A stretch of 64,000 nucleotides of DNA from Prauserella muralis (GTDB taxonomy: Bacteria; Actinomycetota; Actinomycetes; Mycobacteriales; Pseudonocardiaceae). Shown piece by piece: positions 50,780 through 58,458 of this stretch. The DNA lies in the NCBI RefSeq assembly GCF_003202285.1, contig NZ_MASW01000006.1, forward strand, positions 186,001-250,000. The letters run 5' to 3'. How positions within the stretch are numbered: the stretch's first letter is position 1; the number at the start of each line of letters is the position of its first letter. The position numbers and the translations under genes are program-made. The notes below the pieces were generated by a model. That model saw only the letters and a list, made by a program, of their open reading frames with translations. It was not told the origin of the DNA and searched no databases.

Positions 50780-51847
50780 ATGCGCATCGATCCCGCCGAC
50801 GTGCCCGCACTGGAACGCGGCGTCGCCCTGCTCGGCTCCGGTGGCGGCGGCGAGACGGTCACCGGGGCCATGCTGCTGCGCGCCCGGCTGGCGGCGGGCG
50901 GCGAGGTCACGCTGACCCCGGCCGGGGACCTGCCTGCCGGGGCGCGGGTGGTGCCGGTGGGCCTGGTCGGCGCCACCGCCGTGTTCGACGAGAAGCTGGC
51001 CGGTGGCGGCGAGTTCCGCGCCGCGGTGGCCGCCATCGAGCGGTGGACGGGCGAGCGGGCGGACGCGCTGATGTCCATCGAGGTCGGTGGGCTGAACGGG
51101 CTGCTGCCGCTGGTCGCGGCGGCCGAACTCGGTCTGTCGTATGTGGACGCCGACCTTTCCGGGCGCGGCCTGCCACGGCTCGACCAGCTGTCGCTGGCCG
51201 CCGTGGGGCGGGGGCTCACGCCCGCCGCGCTGGCCGAGTCGAGCGGGCAGGTGCTGGTGCTCACCACGGGCACGGCGGCCGACGTGGAACGCACGGCACG
51301 GGCGTTCATCACCAGTGGCGGCGGCTGGGCCGTGCTCGCGCTGGCACCCATCCCGGCCGGTGAGCTGGCCGGCTGTGCGATGCCCGCCACGACGAGCGCC
51401 GCGCTCGCGCTCGGCTCGCGTGCGCTGGCGGTCGGGGACAGCCCGGACCGCGAGCGGCTCGCACGGGCGACGGGCGGGGAGGTGCTCGCGCTGGGCCGGG
51501 TGATCGAGGTGTCCCGCTGGCAGGGGCCCGCCCGGCACGGCAGGGCCGGGTTCGGGCGCGGCAGCGTCGCCGTCTCCGACCACGCCACGAAGTCGTTGCT
51601 GCGCCTGGAGATGGAGAACGAGTACCTGCTGGCACTGCGCGACGGCCGGCCCGTGGCGTCCACTCCGGACGTTCTCGCGGTGCTCGACCGGCGCACCGGC
51701 GCGCCGATCCTGTGCGACGCCGTGCGGCACGGGGTGGAGGTGGCGGTGCTCCGGCTGGCCGCCGCCCCGTTCTGGACCCACCCCGCGCGGCTGCCGGTGC
51801 TGGCGCCGAGGGCGTTCGGCATCGACTGCGACCCGGTGCTGTCATGA
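50780..51847 (+). CDS. Divergent DUF917-family protein, copy 3
   Basis: A 355-residue protein of the same family but with altered motifs: ALLGSGGGGETVTGAMLL instead of GTGGGGDPYxGRLL, SIEVGGLNGLLPLVAAA and VDADLSGRGLPRLDQL in place of VDADGMGRAFPE. The DPY and GMGR residues conserved in copies 1 and 2 are lost, so activity or substrate may differ. I use the ATG at 50780; a GTG at 50765 is possible. No ribosome site is evident. It is coupled to pucR by ATGA. Confidence 0.8.
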   Translation: MRIDPADVPALERGVALLGSGGGGETVTGAMLLRARLAAGGEVTLTPAGDLPAGARVVPVGLVGATAVFDEKLAGGGEFRAAVAAIERWTGERADALMSIEVGGLNGLLPLVAAAELGLSYVDADLSGRGLPRLDQLSLAAVGRGLTPAALAESSGQVLVLTTGTAADVERTARAFITSGGGWAVLALAPIPAGELAGCAMPATTSAALALGSRALAVGDSPDRERLARATGGEVLALGRVIEVSRWQGPARHGRAGFGRGSVAVSDHATKSLLRLEMENEYLLALRDGRPVASTPDVLAVLDRRTGAPILCDAVRHGVEVAVLRLAAAPFWTHPARLPVLAPRAFGIDCDPVLS

Positions 51848-53373
51848 CGGCGGTGACGCTGCGCGCGCTGCTGGCACTGCCGGAGTGGGCGCAGAGCGTG
51901 CGGGTGCTGGCCGGAACGGCCGGGCTCGGCCGGGAGGTGCGCGACGTGCGCCCCTCGCCCGGCCCGGCACCCGATCATCCCGTCACGCAGGGCGAACTGG
52001 TGGTGGTCGCGGGCCCGATGCGGCCGGGAGACTGGCGGATCGACGCGCTGCTGCGCCGCGTCGCCGACGGCGGTGGCGCCGGGGTGCTGCTGCCGGTGGA
52101 CGACCTGCTGGAGGGCACGCGCAGGCTCGGTGACCGGCTCGGTGTTCCGGTGCTGGTCACGGCCGAGGCGCCACTGGAGAGGCTGGTGGCGGCGCGGCTG
52201 GCGCTCGCGGAGCCGGAACTGGACCGGGCCGAGCTGCTGCTCGCCACGCACGAGGCGCTGACCGACCGGCTGCGCCCGCCCGAGGAGATCGTGGCCGTGT
52301 TGAGCGGGCTGCTGCGGGCGCCGGTGGCGCTACTGGACGACCAGGGCGGCGTGCTGGCGGGTGAGTCCGGGGCTGCCGGGCTCCTGCGACCGGGCGAGCC
52401 CGTGCCGCAGCGGATCGAGCTGTCCGACGGTGTGCTGCTCGCGCATCCGGCGCTGCTGCCCTCGGCCTCCCGTCCCGCGCTGTGGCTGGCGGTCCGGCTG
52501 CACGGCACGGCCGCCGCCCGCGCCGGCGTGGTGCCGCCCGCGCTGGCCGTGGCGGCGGGCGCCGTGCAGCGCTGGCTGCTGGCCCACCGCCTGGAGCTGG
52601 AGCGGGACGCCCGCTCCCGGTCGGCGTTGCTGGGCGACCTGCTGCGGCTGGACGCCGAACCGGACGCCGACCTGCGCAGGCGGGCCGCCGACGCGGGCTG
52701 GCGGCTCGGCGGCTGGCACGTCGGCATCCGGATCGGCACCCCGGCGTCGGTGGACAACGTGGCGCGCGGCGCCGACGTGGCGCGGGCGCTGCGGGGCGAG
52801 GGGATCGACGCCGTGGTCGTGGAGCACGGTGACGGCTGGACGGCGTGGACGACGTTCGCCCAGGAGCCGGTGGCCGGTCAGGTGCGGGACCTGGCGGCGC
52901 GGCTGCGGGCGGCGCACCGGGAGCTGGGCCGCAGCGTGGGCGCGCACATGGGCGTCGGAAGGCCGCACCCACGGCCCGAGGGGCTGGCCGCGACCATCGC
53001 CGAGGCGGGCGACGCCGCCCGGCTGGCGGCGACCCGCCCGGAGACCGGTCACTTCCTGCACGTCGATCAGCTGGGCATGGCGCAGTTGCTGCTGGAGTGG
53101 ACCCGCACGGACACCTTCGAGCCCGCCGCGCGGGCGTTGCTGGCGCCGCTGCGCGAGCTGCCCGGCGATCTGGTGCGCACGCTGGCCGCCTACCTCGACG
53201 CCGAGTCGTCGCTGGCCGAGACGGCCGCCGTGCTCGGCGTGCACCGCAACACCGTGGCCGCCAGGGTGCAGCGCATCGAGCGCGTGCTGGGTGTCGACCT
53301 CCGGCGACGTGACGAACGCCTGGCCCTGCATCTGGCCTGCCGGACGGTGATCCTCGCCGACGAACACGGCTGA
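51844..53373 (+). CDS. PucR-family transcriptional regulator
   Basis: A 509-residue regulator. An N-terminal PucR purine-catabolism-type domain (TLRALLALPEWAQSVRVLAG) is followed by a GGDEF-like middle and a C-terminal helix-turn-helix (LAETAAVLGVHRNTVAARVQR near residue 465). Members control ring-nitrogen catabolism such as purine or hydantoin breakdown. Coupling to DUF917 copy 3 makes it the probable regulator of this cluster and of the operators at 45480-45523. Confidence 0.88.
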   Translation: MTAVTLRALLALPEWAQSVRVLAGTAGLGREVRDVRPSPGPAPDHPVTQGELVVVAGPMRPGDWRIDALLRRVADGGGAGVLLPVDDLLEGTRRLGDRLGVPVLVTAEAPLERLVAARLALAEPELDRAELLLATHEALTDRLRPPEEIVAVLSGLLRAPVALLDDQGGVLAGESGAAGLLRPGEPVPQRIELSDGVLLAHPALLPSASRPALWLAVRLHGTAAARAGVVPPALAVAAGAVQRWLLAHRLELERDARSRSALLGDLLRLDAEPDADLRRRAADAGWRLGGWHVGIRIGTPASVDNVARGADVARALRGEGIDAVVVEHGDGWTAWTTFAQEPVAGQVRDLAARLRAAHRELGRSVGAHMGVGRPHPRPEGLAATIAEAGDAARLAATRPETGHFLHVDQLGMAQLLLEWTRTDTFEPAARALLAPLRELPGDLVRTLAAYLDAESSLAETAAVLGVHRNTVAARVQRIERVLGVDLRRRDERLALHLACRTVILADEHG

Positions 53374-53384
53374 CGCCCGGCGGG

Positions 53385-54161
53385 TCAGGCGTGCACGGGC
53401 AGCAGCGTGCAGCCGGGCACCGACTCGAACGGCCGCAGCGCCTCCGGGTCGGTGTCGTCGACGACGACCGTGTGCTCGGCGTCCATCGGCGCCCAGTAGG
53501 AGAACGGCTCGCTGCCCAGCTTGGAATGGTCCACGAGCACGAACGCCTCGCGTCCCGCGTGCAGCATGGTGTGCTTGAGCTGGGACTGCTCCAGCGTCGG
53601 GCAGCACAGGCCGCGCTCGGCGGTGAGCCCGTCGGCGCCGAGGAACACCCTGTCCGGCGTGATGTGGCGCAGTTGCTGCTCCACCGTCGCACCGAGAATG
53701 GCCTCGTTGGGATGGCGCAGCCGCCCGCCGAGCACCACGACCTCGATGTCCGGGCTGTCGGCCAGCGCCAGCAGCACGGTGACGCCGTTGGTCACCACCG
53801 TCAGGCCCGAGCGGCCCGCAAGATGGTGCGCGAGCCGTCCGGTGGTGGTGCCCGCGTCGAGCAGCACCACGTCACCGTCGCGCACCAGCTCGGCCGCCGC
53901 CCTGGCCACGGCGTTCTTCTCCTCGGCGTGGCTGGCGTCCTTCTCCCGCAGCGTCCGCTCCACGCTGTGCCCGGTGTCCAGCGCCCCGCCGTAGGTCCGC
54001 ACGACGTGCCCCTCGCGCGCCAGCTCGGTGAGGTCGCGCCGGATGGTCGACGGCGACACGCCGAACTGCTCGGCGAGCTGCTGGATGCTGCGGTCACCGC
54101 CGCGGACGGCGGCCAGCAGCATCGACCGGCGCTGCGTCGTGGACTCGCGGGGAACGGTCAC
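53385..54161 (-). CDS. DeoR-family transcriptional regulator
   Basis: A 258-residue repressor. The N-terminal helix-turn-helix is RSIQQLAEQFGVSPSTIRRDL at about residues 24-44 (family signature), with a C-terminal sugar-phosphate sensor domain (VLLDAGTTTGRLAHHLAG, TNGVTVLLAL, FLGADGLTAERGL). It is the last gene of the pdxA2-kinase operon, ten bases after the pdxA2 stop, and so probably controls that operon. Confidence 0.9.
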   Translation of the reverse strand: MTVPRESTTQRRSMLLAAVRGGDRSIQQLAEQFGVSPSTIRRDLTELAREGHVVRTYGGALDTGHSVERTLREKDASHAEEKNAVARAAAELVRDGDVVLLDAGTTTGRLAHHLAGRSGLTVVTNGVTVLLALADSPDIEVVVLGGRLRHPNEAILGATVEQQLRHITPDRVFLGADGLTAERGLCCPTLEQSQLKHTMLHAGREAFVLVDHSKLGSEPFSYWAPMDAEHTVVVDDTDPEALRPFESVPGCTLLPVHA

Positions 54162-54170
54162 CAGCGCACC

Positions 54171-55214
54171 CTACGACCGCACGGGCGCCGACGGCGGGTA
54201 CACCTCGCGCAGCTTGCCCGCGAACGGCGCCAGCTCCACGGCGGCCCGGAACGCCGCGCGCATCGTGCCCGCGTCGGCCTTGCCGGTGCCCGCGATGTCG
54301 AACGCGGTGCCGTGGTCCACCGACGTGCGCAGGATCGGCAGCCCGACGGTCACCGACACCGTGCCGTGGAAGTCGACGGTCTTCGAGGCGATGTGGCCCT
54401 GGTCGTGGTACAGCGAGAGCACGCCGTCATAGCGGCCCTCGAGGCCCTGGTGGAACACCGAGTCGGCGGGCACGGGGCCGGTGACGTTCAGCCCGGCGGC
54501 CCTGGCGGCCTCCACGGCCGGCGCGATGGCCACGATCTCCTCGTCGCCGAACTTGCCGTTCTCGCCGCCGTGCGGGTTGAGCGCGGCGACGGCCAGCCTC
54601 GGCTCGCTGGTGCCGAACACCTGCAGTGCCGTGTAGGCCTCGCGGATCGAGTGCTCGATGTTCGGCTTGGTCATCGCGTCCAGCGCCTCGCGCAGCGACA
54701 GGTGCCGGGTGGCGAAGAAGATCTTCAGGCCCCGCACCCAGAACATGGTGTTGAACCGGGTGGAGCCGGTGAGCTCGCCCAGCATCTCGGTGTGCCCGAG
54801 GTGCTGCGACCCGGCGGCCCAGATCGCCTCCTTGTTGATGGGCGAGGTGACGACGGCGTCGACCTCGCGCGCGAGCGCGGCCCTGGTGGCGGCCTCGATG
54901 GCGGCGACGGCCGAGCGGCCCGCGGTGCCGTCGACCACGCCCCACGGCAGGTCGGCGGGCGCGATGCCGAGGTCGAGCACGTCGATCACGCCGGGTTCGA
55001 ACCGCGCCTCGCTCACCGAACCCACGGCGTTGACCTCGGCGTCGAGCTTGCACACCTCGACCGCGCGCCGCAGCACCGCGGCGTCGCCGACGGCCAGCGG
55101 GCGCGCCTGCTCGGTGGCGGCGGGCTCGGACAGCGTGCGGGCGGTGATCTCCGGCCCGATCCCGACGGGATCTCCGAGGGTGACGGCCAGGATCGGGCGT
55201 TCGGTGCTGGTCAC
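54171..55214 (-). CDS. pdxA2: 4-phospho-D-threonate/D-erythronate dehydrogenase (PdxA2 type)
   Basis: A 347-residue PdxA-family NAD-dependent dehydrogenase. VTLGDPVGIGPEI opens the protein. Metal-binding His residues lie in LGHTEMLGE, LYHDQGHIA and VDHGTAFDIAGTGKA. Beside a DUF1537 kinase, PdxA2 proteins oxidise 4-phospho-D-threonate or -erythronate, giving dihydroxyacetone phosphate after decarboxylation, rather than making vitamin B6. The GTG at 55214 overlaps the kinase stop. Confidence 0.88.
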   Translation of the reverse strand: MTSTERPILAVTLGDPVGIGPEITARTLSEPAATEQARPLAVGDAAVLRRAVEVCKLDAEVNAVGSVSEARFEPGVIDVLDLGIAPADLPWGVVDGTAGRSAVAAIEAATRAALAREVDAVVTSPINKEAIWAAGSQHLGHTEMLGELTGSTRFNTMFWVRGLKIFFATRHLSLREALDAMTKPNIEHSIREAYTALQVFGTSEPRLAVAALNPHGGENGKFGDEEIVAIAPAVEAARAAGLNVTGPVPADSVFHQGLEGRYDGVLSLYHDQGHIASKTVDFHGTVSVTVGLPILRTSVDHGTAFDIAGTGKADAGTMRAAFRAAVELAPFAGKLREVYPPSAPVRS

Positions 55215-56470
55215 TGCGACCTTCCTCTCTCGCGTTGCGCGATGACGCTGATCAGGTGCTCCACACAGGCGACGGCGGCGTTGCGGTCGCCGATGAGCCC
55301 GCCCTTCGTGGCGAACGGCAGGCCGTCGTGCGGGCCGCCGACGAGGCTGCCGGCCACCGCCAGCGGCAGCACCTCGGTGTCGATGGCGAACCCGTCGCTG
55401 GCGAGCGCGGCGGTGGTGGCCTCGGCGATGTCGCCGCCGGTCGCGTAGAGCCCGCCGAAGCGGTGCTCGGCGAGCAGGATCGCGGCCGCCTCGGCCAGCA
55501 CCCGCGGAATGCGCGCGGCCGTGTCGTGGTCGACCCGCTCCCCCGGCGCGGGCGGGCGGGTGCGGATGCCGACCACCCTGGCCCCGGGGGTGAGCAGTGC
55601 GGCCGCCTCCGTCGCGACGGCACGGGCGTCGAGTCGTTCCAGGCCGACCTCGACGAACCGCGCGCGCATCACCTGCTCCAGCTCCCGCACCTGGTCGCCG
55701 GTGGTGCCGGTGATGCTGCCGACCACCGCGAGCACCGGCGGCAGCGGGCTCACGCCCGGCCCGATGCCCAGCGCCGTGGCCAGCAGCACCGCGAACGGTC
55801 CACTGTCGACGGAGACCCACCGGATCGCCTGCCGGCGCCGCACCGCGGCCGCGGCCTCGGCGATGACGCCGAGGTGCGCGTTGATCGTCGCGTCGCACAC
55901 GACGATCGGCGCCCGGATGGCGGCAAGGCGGTCGGCGACGGCGTCCACACCGGACTGGACGACGTCGAGCGGCACCTCCGCGATGTCGCGTCGCGTGCCC
56001 TGGCGCAGGATCGTCGCCACCCGCGAGTGCGCGACCGGGGTCAGCGGGTCGCGCGCGGCGGAGGTCTCGGCGAGCGGAACGCCGTCGACGAGGTGCAGCC
56101 CGCCGACGGTGGTGCGCCCGGCCTCGGGGAAGGCGGGCACGACGAGCGCACGCGTGCCGGGCTCGGCCACGTCGAGCACGGCATCCACCTCGGCGCCCAC
56201 GTTGCCGCGGAGGGTGGTGTCGACCCGCTTGGCGAGCAGCTCGACGGGCGCCACGGCCTTGACGGCCTCCTGCACGAGCGCCCTGGCGGTGGTGGCGTCG
56301 CGGTGCCGCGTGCCCAGGTTGAGCACGACGACGTCCGCGCCGTCGGCGCACACCACCCGGTCGACGCCGCTGACCGACACCGTGCGCAGGCCGGCGCGCG
56401 CGAACCGCGCACCGGTCGCGTTGCTTCCGGTCAGATCGTCGCCGATGACCAGCACGTGTGCCTTCGTCAC
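55211..56470 (-). CDS. Four-carbon acid sugar kinase (DUF1537; OtnK/DtnK type)
   Basis: A 419-residue kinase. The N-terminal substrate domain begins VLVIGDDLTGSNATGARFA. The C-terminal nucleotide-binding domain has VVGSITGTTGDQVRELEQ and GLYATGGDIAEATTAAL, then LPLAVAGSLVGGPHDGLPFATKGG... (typical end). It should phosphorylate D-threonate or D-erythronate at O4. The GTG at 56470 overlaps the stop of the disrupted permease (GTGA), so it was once translationally coupled to its own transporter. Confidence 0.88.
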   Translation of the reverse strand: MTKAHVLVIGDDLTGSNATGARFARAGLRTVSVSGVDRVVCADGADVVVLNLGTRHRDATTARALVQEAVKAVAPVELLAKRVDTTLRGNVGAEVDAVLDVAEPGTRALVVPAFPEAGRTTVGGLHLVDGVPLAETSAARDPLTPVAHSRVATILRQGTRRDIAEVPLDVVQSGVDAVADRLAAIRAPIVVCDATINAHLGVIAEAAAAVRRRQAIRWVSVDSGPFAVLLATALGIGPGVSPLPPVLAVVGSITGTTGDQVRELEQVMRARFVEVGLERLDARAVATEAAALLTPGARVVGIRTRPPAPGERVDHDTAARIPRVLAEAAAILLAEHRFGGLYATGGDIAEATTAALASDGFAIDTEVLPLAVAGSLVGGPHDGLPFATKGGLIGDRNAAVACVEHLISVIAQRERGRSQ

Positions 56471-56607
56471 AGAACAGCTCCAGCAAGCAGCACCAGGGGC
56501 AGCGAGCCCAGCCACACCACGGTGGTGATGCCCGACCAGCCGCGGATCGCCGCCACGCCGTCCAGTCCAGTGAACCGCGTGACCACCCAGAAATACGAGT
56601 CCACGTA
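56467..56607 (-). pseudogene. 3' fragment of GntP-type gluconate/threonate permease, cut by element
   Basis: Only the last 46 or so codons remain: VDSYFWVVTRFTGLDGVAA, then GITTVVWLGSLPLVLLAGAV and a stop that overlaps the kinase start. This is the end of a GntP-family membrane permease, whose members normally end in a VNDSxFWxxxxx segment and a last helix, and are about 450 residues long. Just upstream (about 56605) the sequence becomes that of the mobile element's NUDIX gene. The missing 5' part should lie at the other end of the element, outside the window. Confidence 0.75.
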
Positions 56608-56617
56608 CTTACAGCTA
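56598..56617. mobile_element. Left junction (attL-like) of integrated element
   Basis: Here the conserved permease reading frame ends and the element's first gene ends: the NUDIX stop codon is at 56615-56617 and the last recognisable permease codons are at 56598-56607. No tRNA gene lies at the junction. Insertion into a protein gene is typical of serine integrases. No integrase is in the window. The exact core cannot be set without the right end. Confidence 0.55.
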
Positions 56618-57082
56618 TGACACATCTAAACCCCACTCCAGGACGACGGGGTCGCGCAGGCCTCCGTCGAGCACCTCGGCGAGTAGACGAGGCAGCTCCG
56701 GCGGCAGGAACTTCTCCGCGCTCCGCCGCACCTCCTCGAGCGTCCACCACCGCGCGTCGAGCAGGTTCGACCGTTCGCGGACCTTCGCGGGTGCAGGCGC
56801 CGCCAGGCGCCCGAGGAACGTCGTGTCCCGGCGGTGCCAGCGCTGGCCGCGGAAGCGGTACCGCGCCTCGCGCTCCCACAGGACGCGCTCGAGGGTGTCG
56901 GGCTCCAGCCCGGTCTCCTCGACCAGCTCACGGCGTGCCGTGTCGGCCAGGTCCTCCCGGCCCTCCCGCTTCCCGCCGGGCAGGTCCCACCACCTCCGCC
57001 GGGGCTCGTCAGGGTCGACGGAGAGCAGTAACAGGACCCGGTCGTCCGGGTCGAGCAGCAGTACGCGGGCGCCGATGTGCAC
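56615..57082 (-). CDS. NUDIX hydrolase
   Basis: A 155-residue protein with a complete Nudix box, G37 to L59 (GGKREGREDLADTARRELVE, then ETGL). It should hydrolyse a nucleoside diphosphate linked to another group. It is the outermost gene of the element and ends within the junction. The GTG at 57082 is preceded by a minus-strand TAGGCT -10 only six bases upstream (57089-57094), so the mRNA may be leaderless. The role could be cargo or nucleotide cleansing. Confidence 0.88.
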   Translation of the reverse strand: MHIGARVLLLDPDDRVLLLLSVDPDEPRRRWWDLPGGKREGREDLADTARRELVEETGLEPDTLERVLWEREARYRFRGQRWHRRDTTFLGRLAAPAPAKVRERSNLLDARWWTLEEVRRSAEKFLPPELPRLLAEVLDGGLRDPVVLEWGLDVS

Positions 57083-57119
57083 GCCGACAGCCTAGGCGCG
57101 GTTCGGTACCGTGGGCGGC

Positions 57120-57320
57120 GTGGAGCAGACACGAGCCGCACCGGAGGTCCGCGGCACACGCGCCGAGCTAATCCAGGAGCTTCTCCGAGTGGCCGAAGGG
57201 TGGCAGCACTTCGGGAAGGACTACCTCTACGAGCAGGCCGTGGCGGGCGTTGAGTCGCTCCAGCTCCAGGCCCCGTCCGTGAGGGTCGGACACACGCACT
57301 ACATCGTGACGTCCGCCTAG
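57120..57320 (+). CDS. Small element protein of unknown function
   Basis: A 66-residue protein (VEQTRAAPEVRGTRAELIQE...). It has a helical middle (LIQELLRVAEGWQHFGKDYLYE) and ends in a beta-like SVRVGHTHYIVTSA. The GTG at 57120 is preferred because a TACCGT -10 at 57107-57112 leaves seven bases, matching a leaderless start; an in-frame GTG at 57111 is the alternative. Diverges from the NUDIX gene. No family recognised. Confidence 0.5.
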   Translation: MEQTRAAPEVRGTRAELIQELLRVAEGWQHFGKDYLYEQAVAGVESLQLQAPSVRVGHTHYIVTSA

Positions 57321-57438
57321 GCCTGCGTTACCCTGGTCACACACGCCCCCGCGCGTGTGGAGGCCGGGGGCCGGACATAGGACAACAGAATGAACACCCA
57401 CGCGGACAGCGCGTACGCGCTGAGAAGGTCGCTTGACT

Positions 57439-57494
57439 CTCAGCCCGCCAGGGCCAGGGGCCAAGCGATACAGCCCCGGCTCGGGCGGGCTGAG
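57439..57494 (+). promoter_or_regulatory. Leader stem-loop next to start codon
   Basis: CTCAGCCCGCC (57439-57449) pairs perfectly with GGCGGGCTGAG (57484-57494), a long 34-base loop apart, and ends two bases before the ATG of the next small gene. No Shine-Dalgarno is free there. It may control translation, or it could be a terminator for the preceding gene. The rest of 57321-57438 shows nothing recognisable. Confidence 0.35.
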
Positions 57495-57496
57495 TC

Positions 57497-57730
57497 ATGA
57501 GCGGGAAGACCTGGACGCCGCTATCCCCCTCGCGCTTTCGCGTGGTGTGGGGCGAAACGGCGTGGGAGCTGCGGGAGACACCCGAGGACAAGTACCCGTG
57601 GTGCCTCTCCGGCCCGCAGGGGACCACGCAACCCCTCCGAGCACGCGGGGCGAAGCACGCCCAGCACCGCGCGGAGGTGTGGCTCGCCCTCGGGGATCTC
57701 GTGGGGGCCCGAGGGGGTGGTTCGCCTTGA
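57497..57730 (+). CDS. Small element protein of unknown function
   Basis: A 77-residue polar protein (MSGKTWTPLSPSRFRVVWGE...) rich in Trp and Arg. The start is uncertain because the leader hairpin occupies the ribosome-site region. Support for coding is the overlap of its stop with the start of the following membrane protein (TTGA). No family recognised. Confidence 0.45.
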   Translation: MSGKTWTPLSPSRFRVVWGETAWELRETPEDKYPWCLSGPQGTTQPLRARGAKHAQHRAEVWLALGDLVGARGGGSP

Positions 57731-57993
57731 GCTGGCGCGTTCGCCCGGACGGGTCCGAAGACCTCTACGATGAGTCGGGGTCGCTTATCCCGGACGACGA
57801 CCCCGAGGAGGGGACCATGCCGGACAGACCCCCGTCGAAAGGGCGGGCGGCGGCCAGCATCGCCGCGAACGGCGCGTTCATCGGCGTCTACGCCGTACTG
57901 CTCGTGCTGCTGGCGCTGAACCAACCGGCGCTCGCCGTCGTGCTCCTGCTCGCGGGCATCCTGTGGGTGCTCGTGATGAGGCGCAGGCAGTAA
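57727..57993 (+). CDS. Small two-helix membrane protein
   Basis: An 88-residue protein from a TTG at 57727 that overlaps the previous stop. An acidic soluble N-terminus (EDLYDESGSLIPDDDPEEG) precedes two hydrophobic helices (AFIGVYAVLLVLLAL and ALAVVLLLAGILWVLVM) and a basic tail RRRQ. An internal ATG at 57817 would leave only the membrane part. Function unknown; a bidirectional terminator follows. Confidence 0.55.
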   Translation: MSWRVRPDGSEDLYDESGSLIPDDDPEEGTMPDRPPSKGRAAASIAANGAFIGVYAVLLVLLALNQPALAVVLLLAGILWVLVMRRRQ

Positions 57994-58012
57994 ACGGGAC
58001 CAGAAACGCGAA

Positions 58013-58045
58013 AAGCCCCACCCCGGGGATACCAGGGTGGGGCTT
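58013..58045. terminator. Bidirectional terminator
   Basis: AAGCCCCACCC and GGGTGGGGCTT form a perfect 11-bp stem with an 11-base loop, preceded by AA and followed by CTCGT. It sits between convergent genes ending at 57993 (plus) and 58055 (minus). Confidence 0.85.
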
Positions 58046-58054
58046 CTCGTGTGC

Positions 58055-58219
58055 TCAGCGGCGGCGCGCCGCGTCGCGCACCTCGAGCGCGGCGTCCCGG
58101 ACCAGAATCGCCAGCGCCCACAGGAGGCACCACGCGGCGTAGACCAGCCCGGCGGCAATGAACAGCACGCCGCGCACAGTCGCGACGAACAGCAGCGCCA
58201 GGAGGGTGAACAGTTGCAT
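58055..58219 (-). CDS. Small hydrophobic peptide
   Basis: A 54-residue protein, MQLFTLLALLFVATVRGVL..., with two hydrophobic stretches and a basic end (VRDAARRR). The ATG follows AGGGGT. Its promoter carries the element's operator pair (58235-58271), with -35 TTGTGG at 58270-58275 and -10 TAAGGT at 58246-58251, 18 bp apart. Small repressed membrane peptides in mobile elements are often exclusion or lysis proteins; nothing here proves either. Confidence 0.6.
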   Translation of the reverse strand: MQLFTLLALLFVATVRGVLFIAAGLVYAAWCLLWALAILVRDAALEVRDAARRR

Positions 58220-58234
58220 GGTGACCCCTCTCGT

Positions 58235-58271
58235 GGTGTAGGTACACCTTAGCACCAGGTGACACCACACC
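58235..58271. promoter_or_regulatory. Operator pair, promoter of 58055-58219
   Basis: GGTGTAGGTACACC at 58235-58248 is a perfect copy of the palindrome. GGTGACACCACACC at 58258-58271 is a decayed copy. Their centres are 23 bp apart, the same spacing as two of the other pairs; the third is 22. One covers the -10 and the other the -35. Confidence 0.75.
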
Positions 58272-58278
58272 ACAACCG

Positions 58279-58458
58279 TCACTCGACGTACAGGCAATCC
58301 GTCGCGTACCCGACTACCCCGGCCATCTGGATAGCGACCTCCGCGGCCTCGAGATAGGACTCCGCGGCCACCTCGACGCGCACCCACTGTCCCACGGTCA
58401 CCCCCTCGCGGAGTAGCTCGTGGCTGGACACGCCGACGTCGAAGGCCCATTCACTCAC
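58279..58458 (-). CDS. Small element protein of unknown function
   Basis: A 59-residue protein (MSEWAFDVGVSSHELLREGV...) whose GTG at 58458 overlaps the stop of the preceding gene (GTGA). It has a beta-alpha pattern with GQWVRVEVAAESYLEAAEVA. Last gene of a three-gene run starting at the DUF2637 protein. No family recognised. Confidence 0.6.
   Translation of the reverse strand: MSEWAFDVGVSSHELLREGVTVGQWVRVEVAAESYLEAAEVAIQMAGVVGYATDCLYVE

Noticed and set aside
54171-55214. pdxA for vitamin B6 synthesis
   Set aside because: Coupling to a DUF1537 kinase, a DeoR regulator and a sugar-acid permease remnant points to PdxA2 in four-carbon acid sugar catabolism.
56598-56617. tRNA gene as the attachment site
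   Set aside because: No cloverleaf or tRNA 3' end is visible at the junction; the interrupted gene is a permease.
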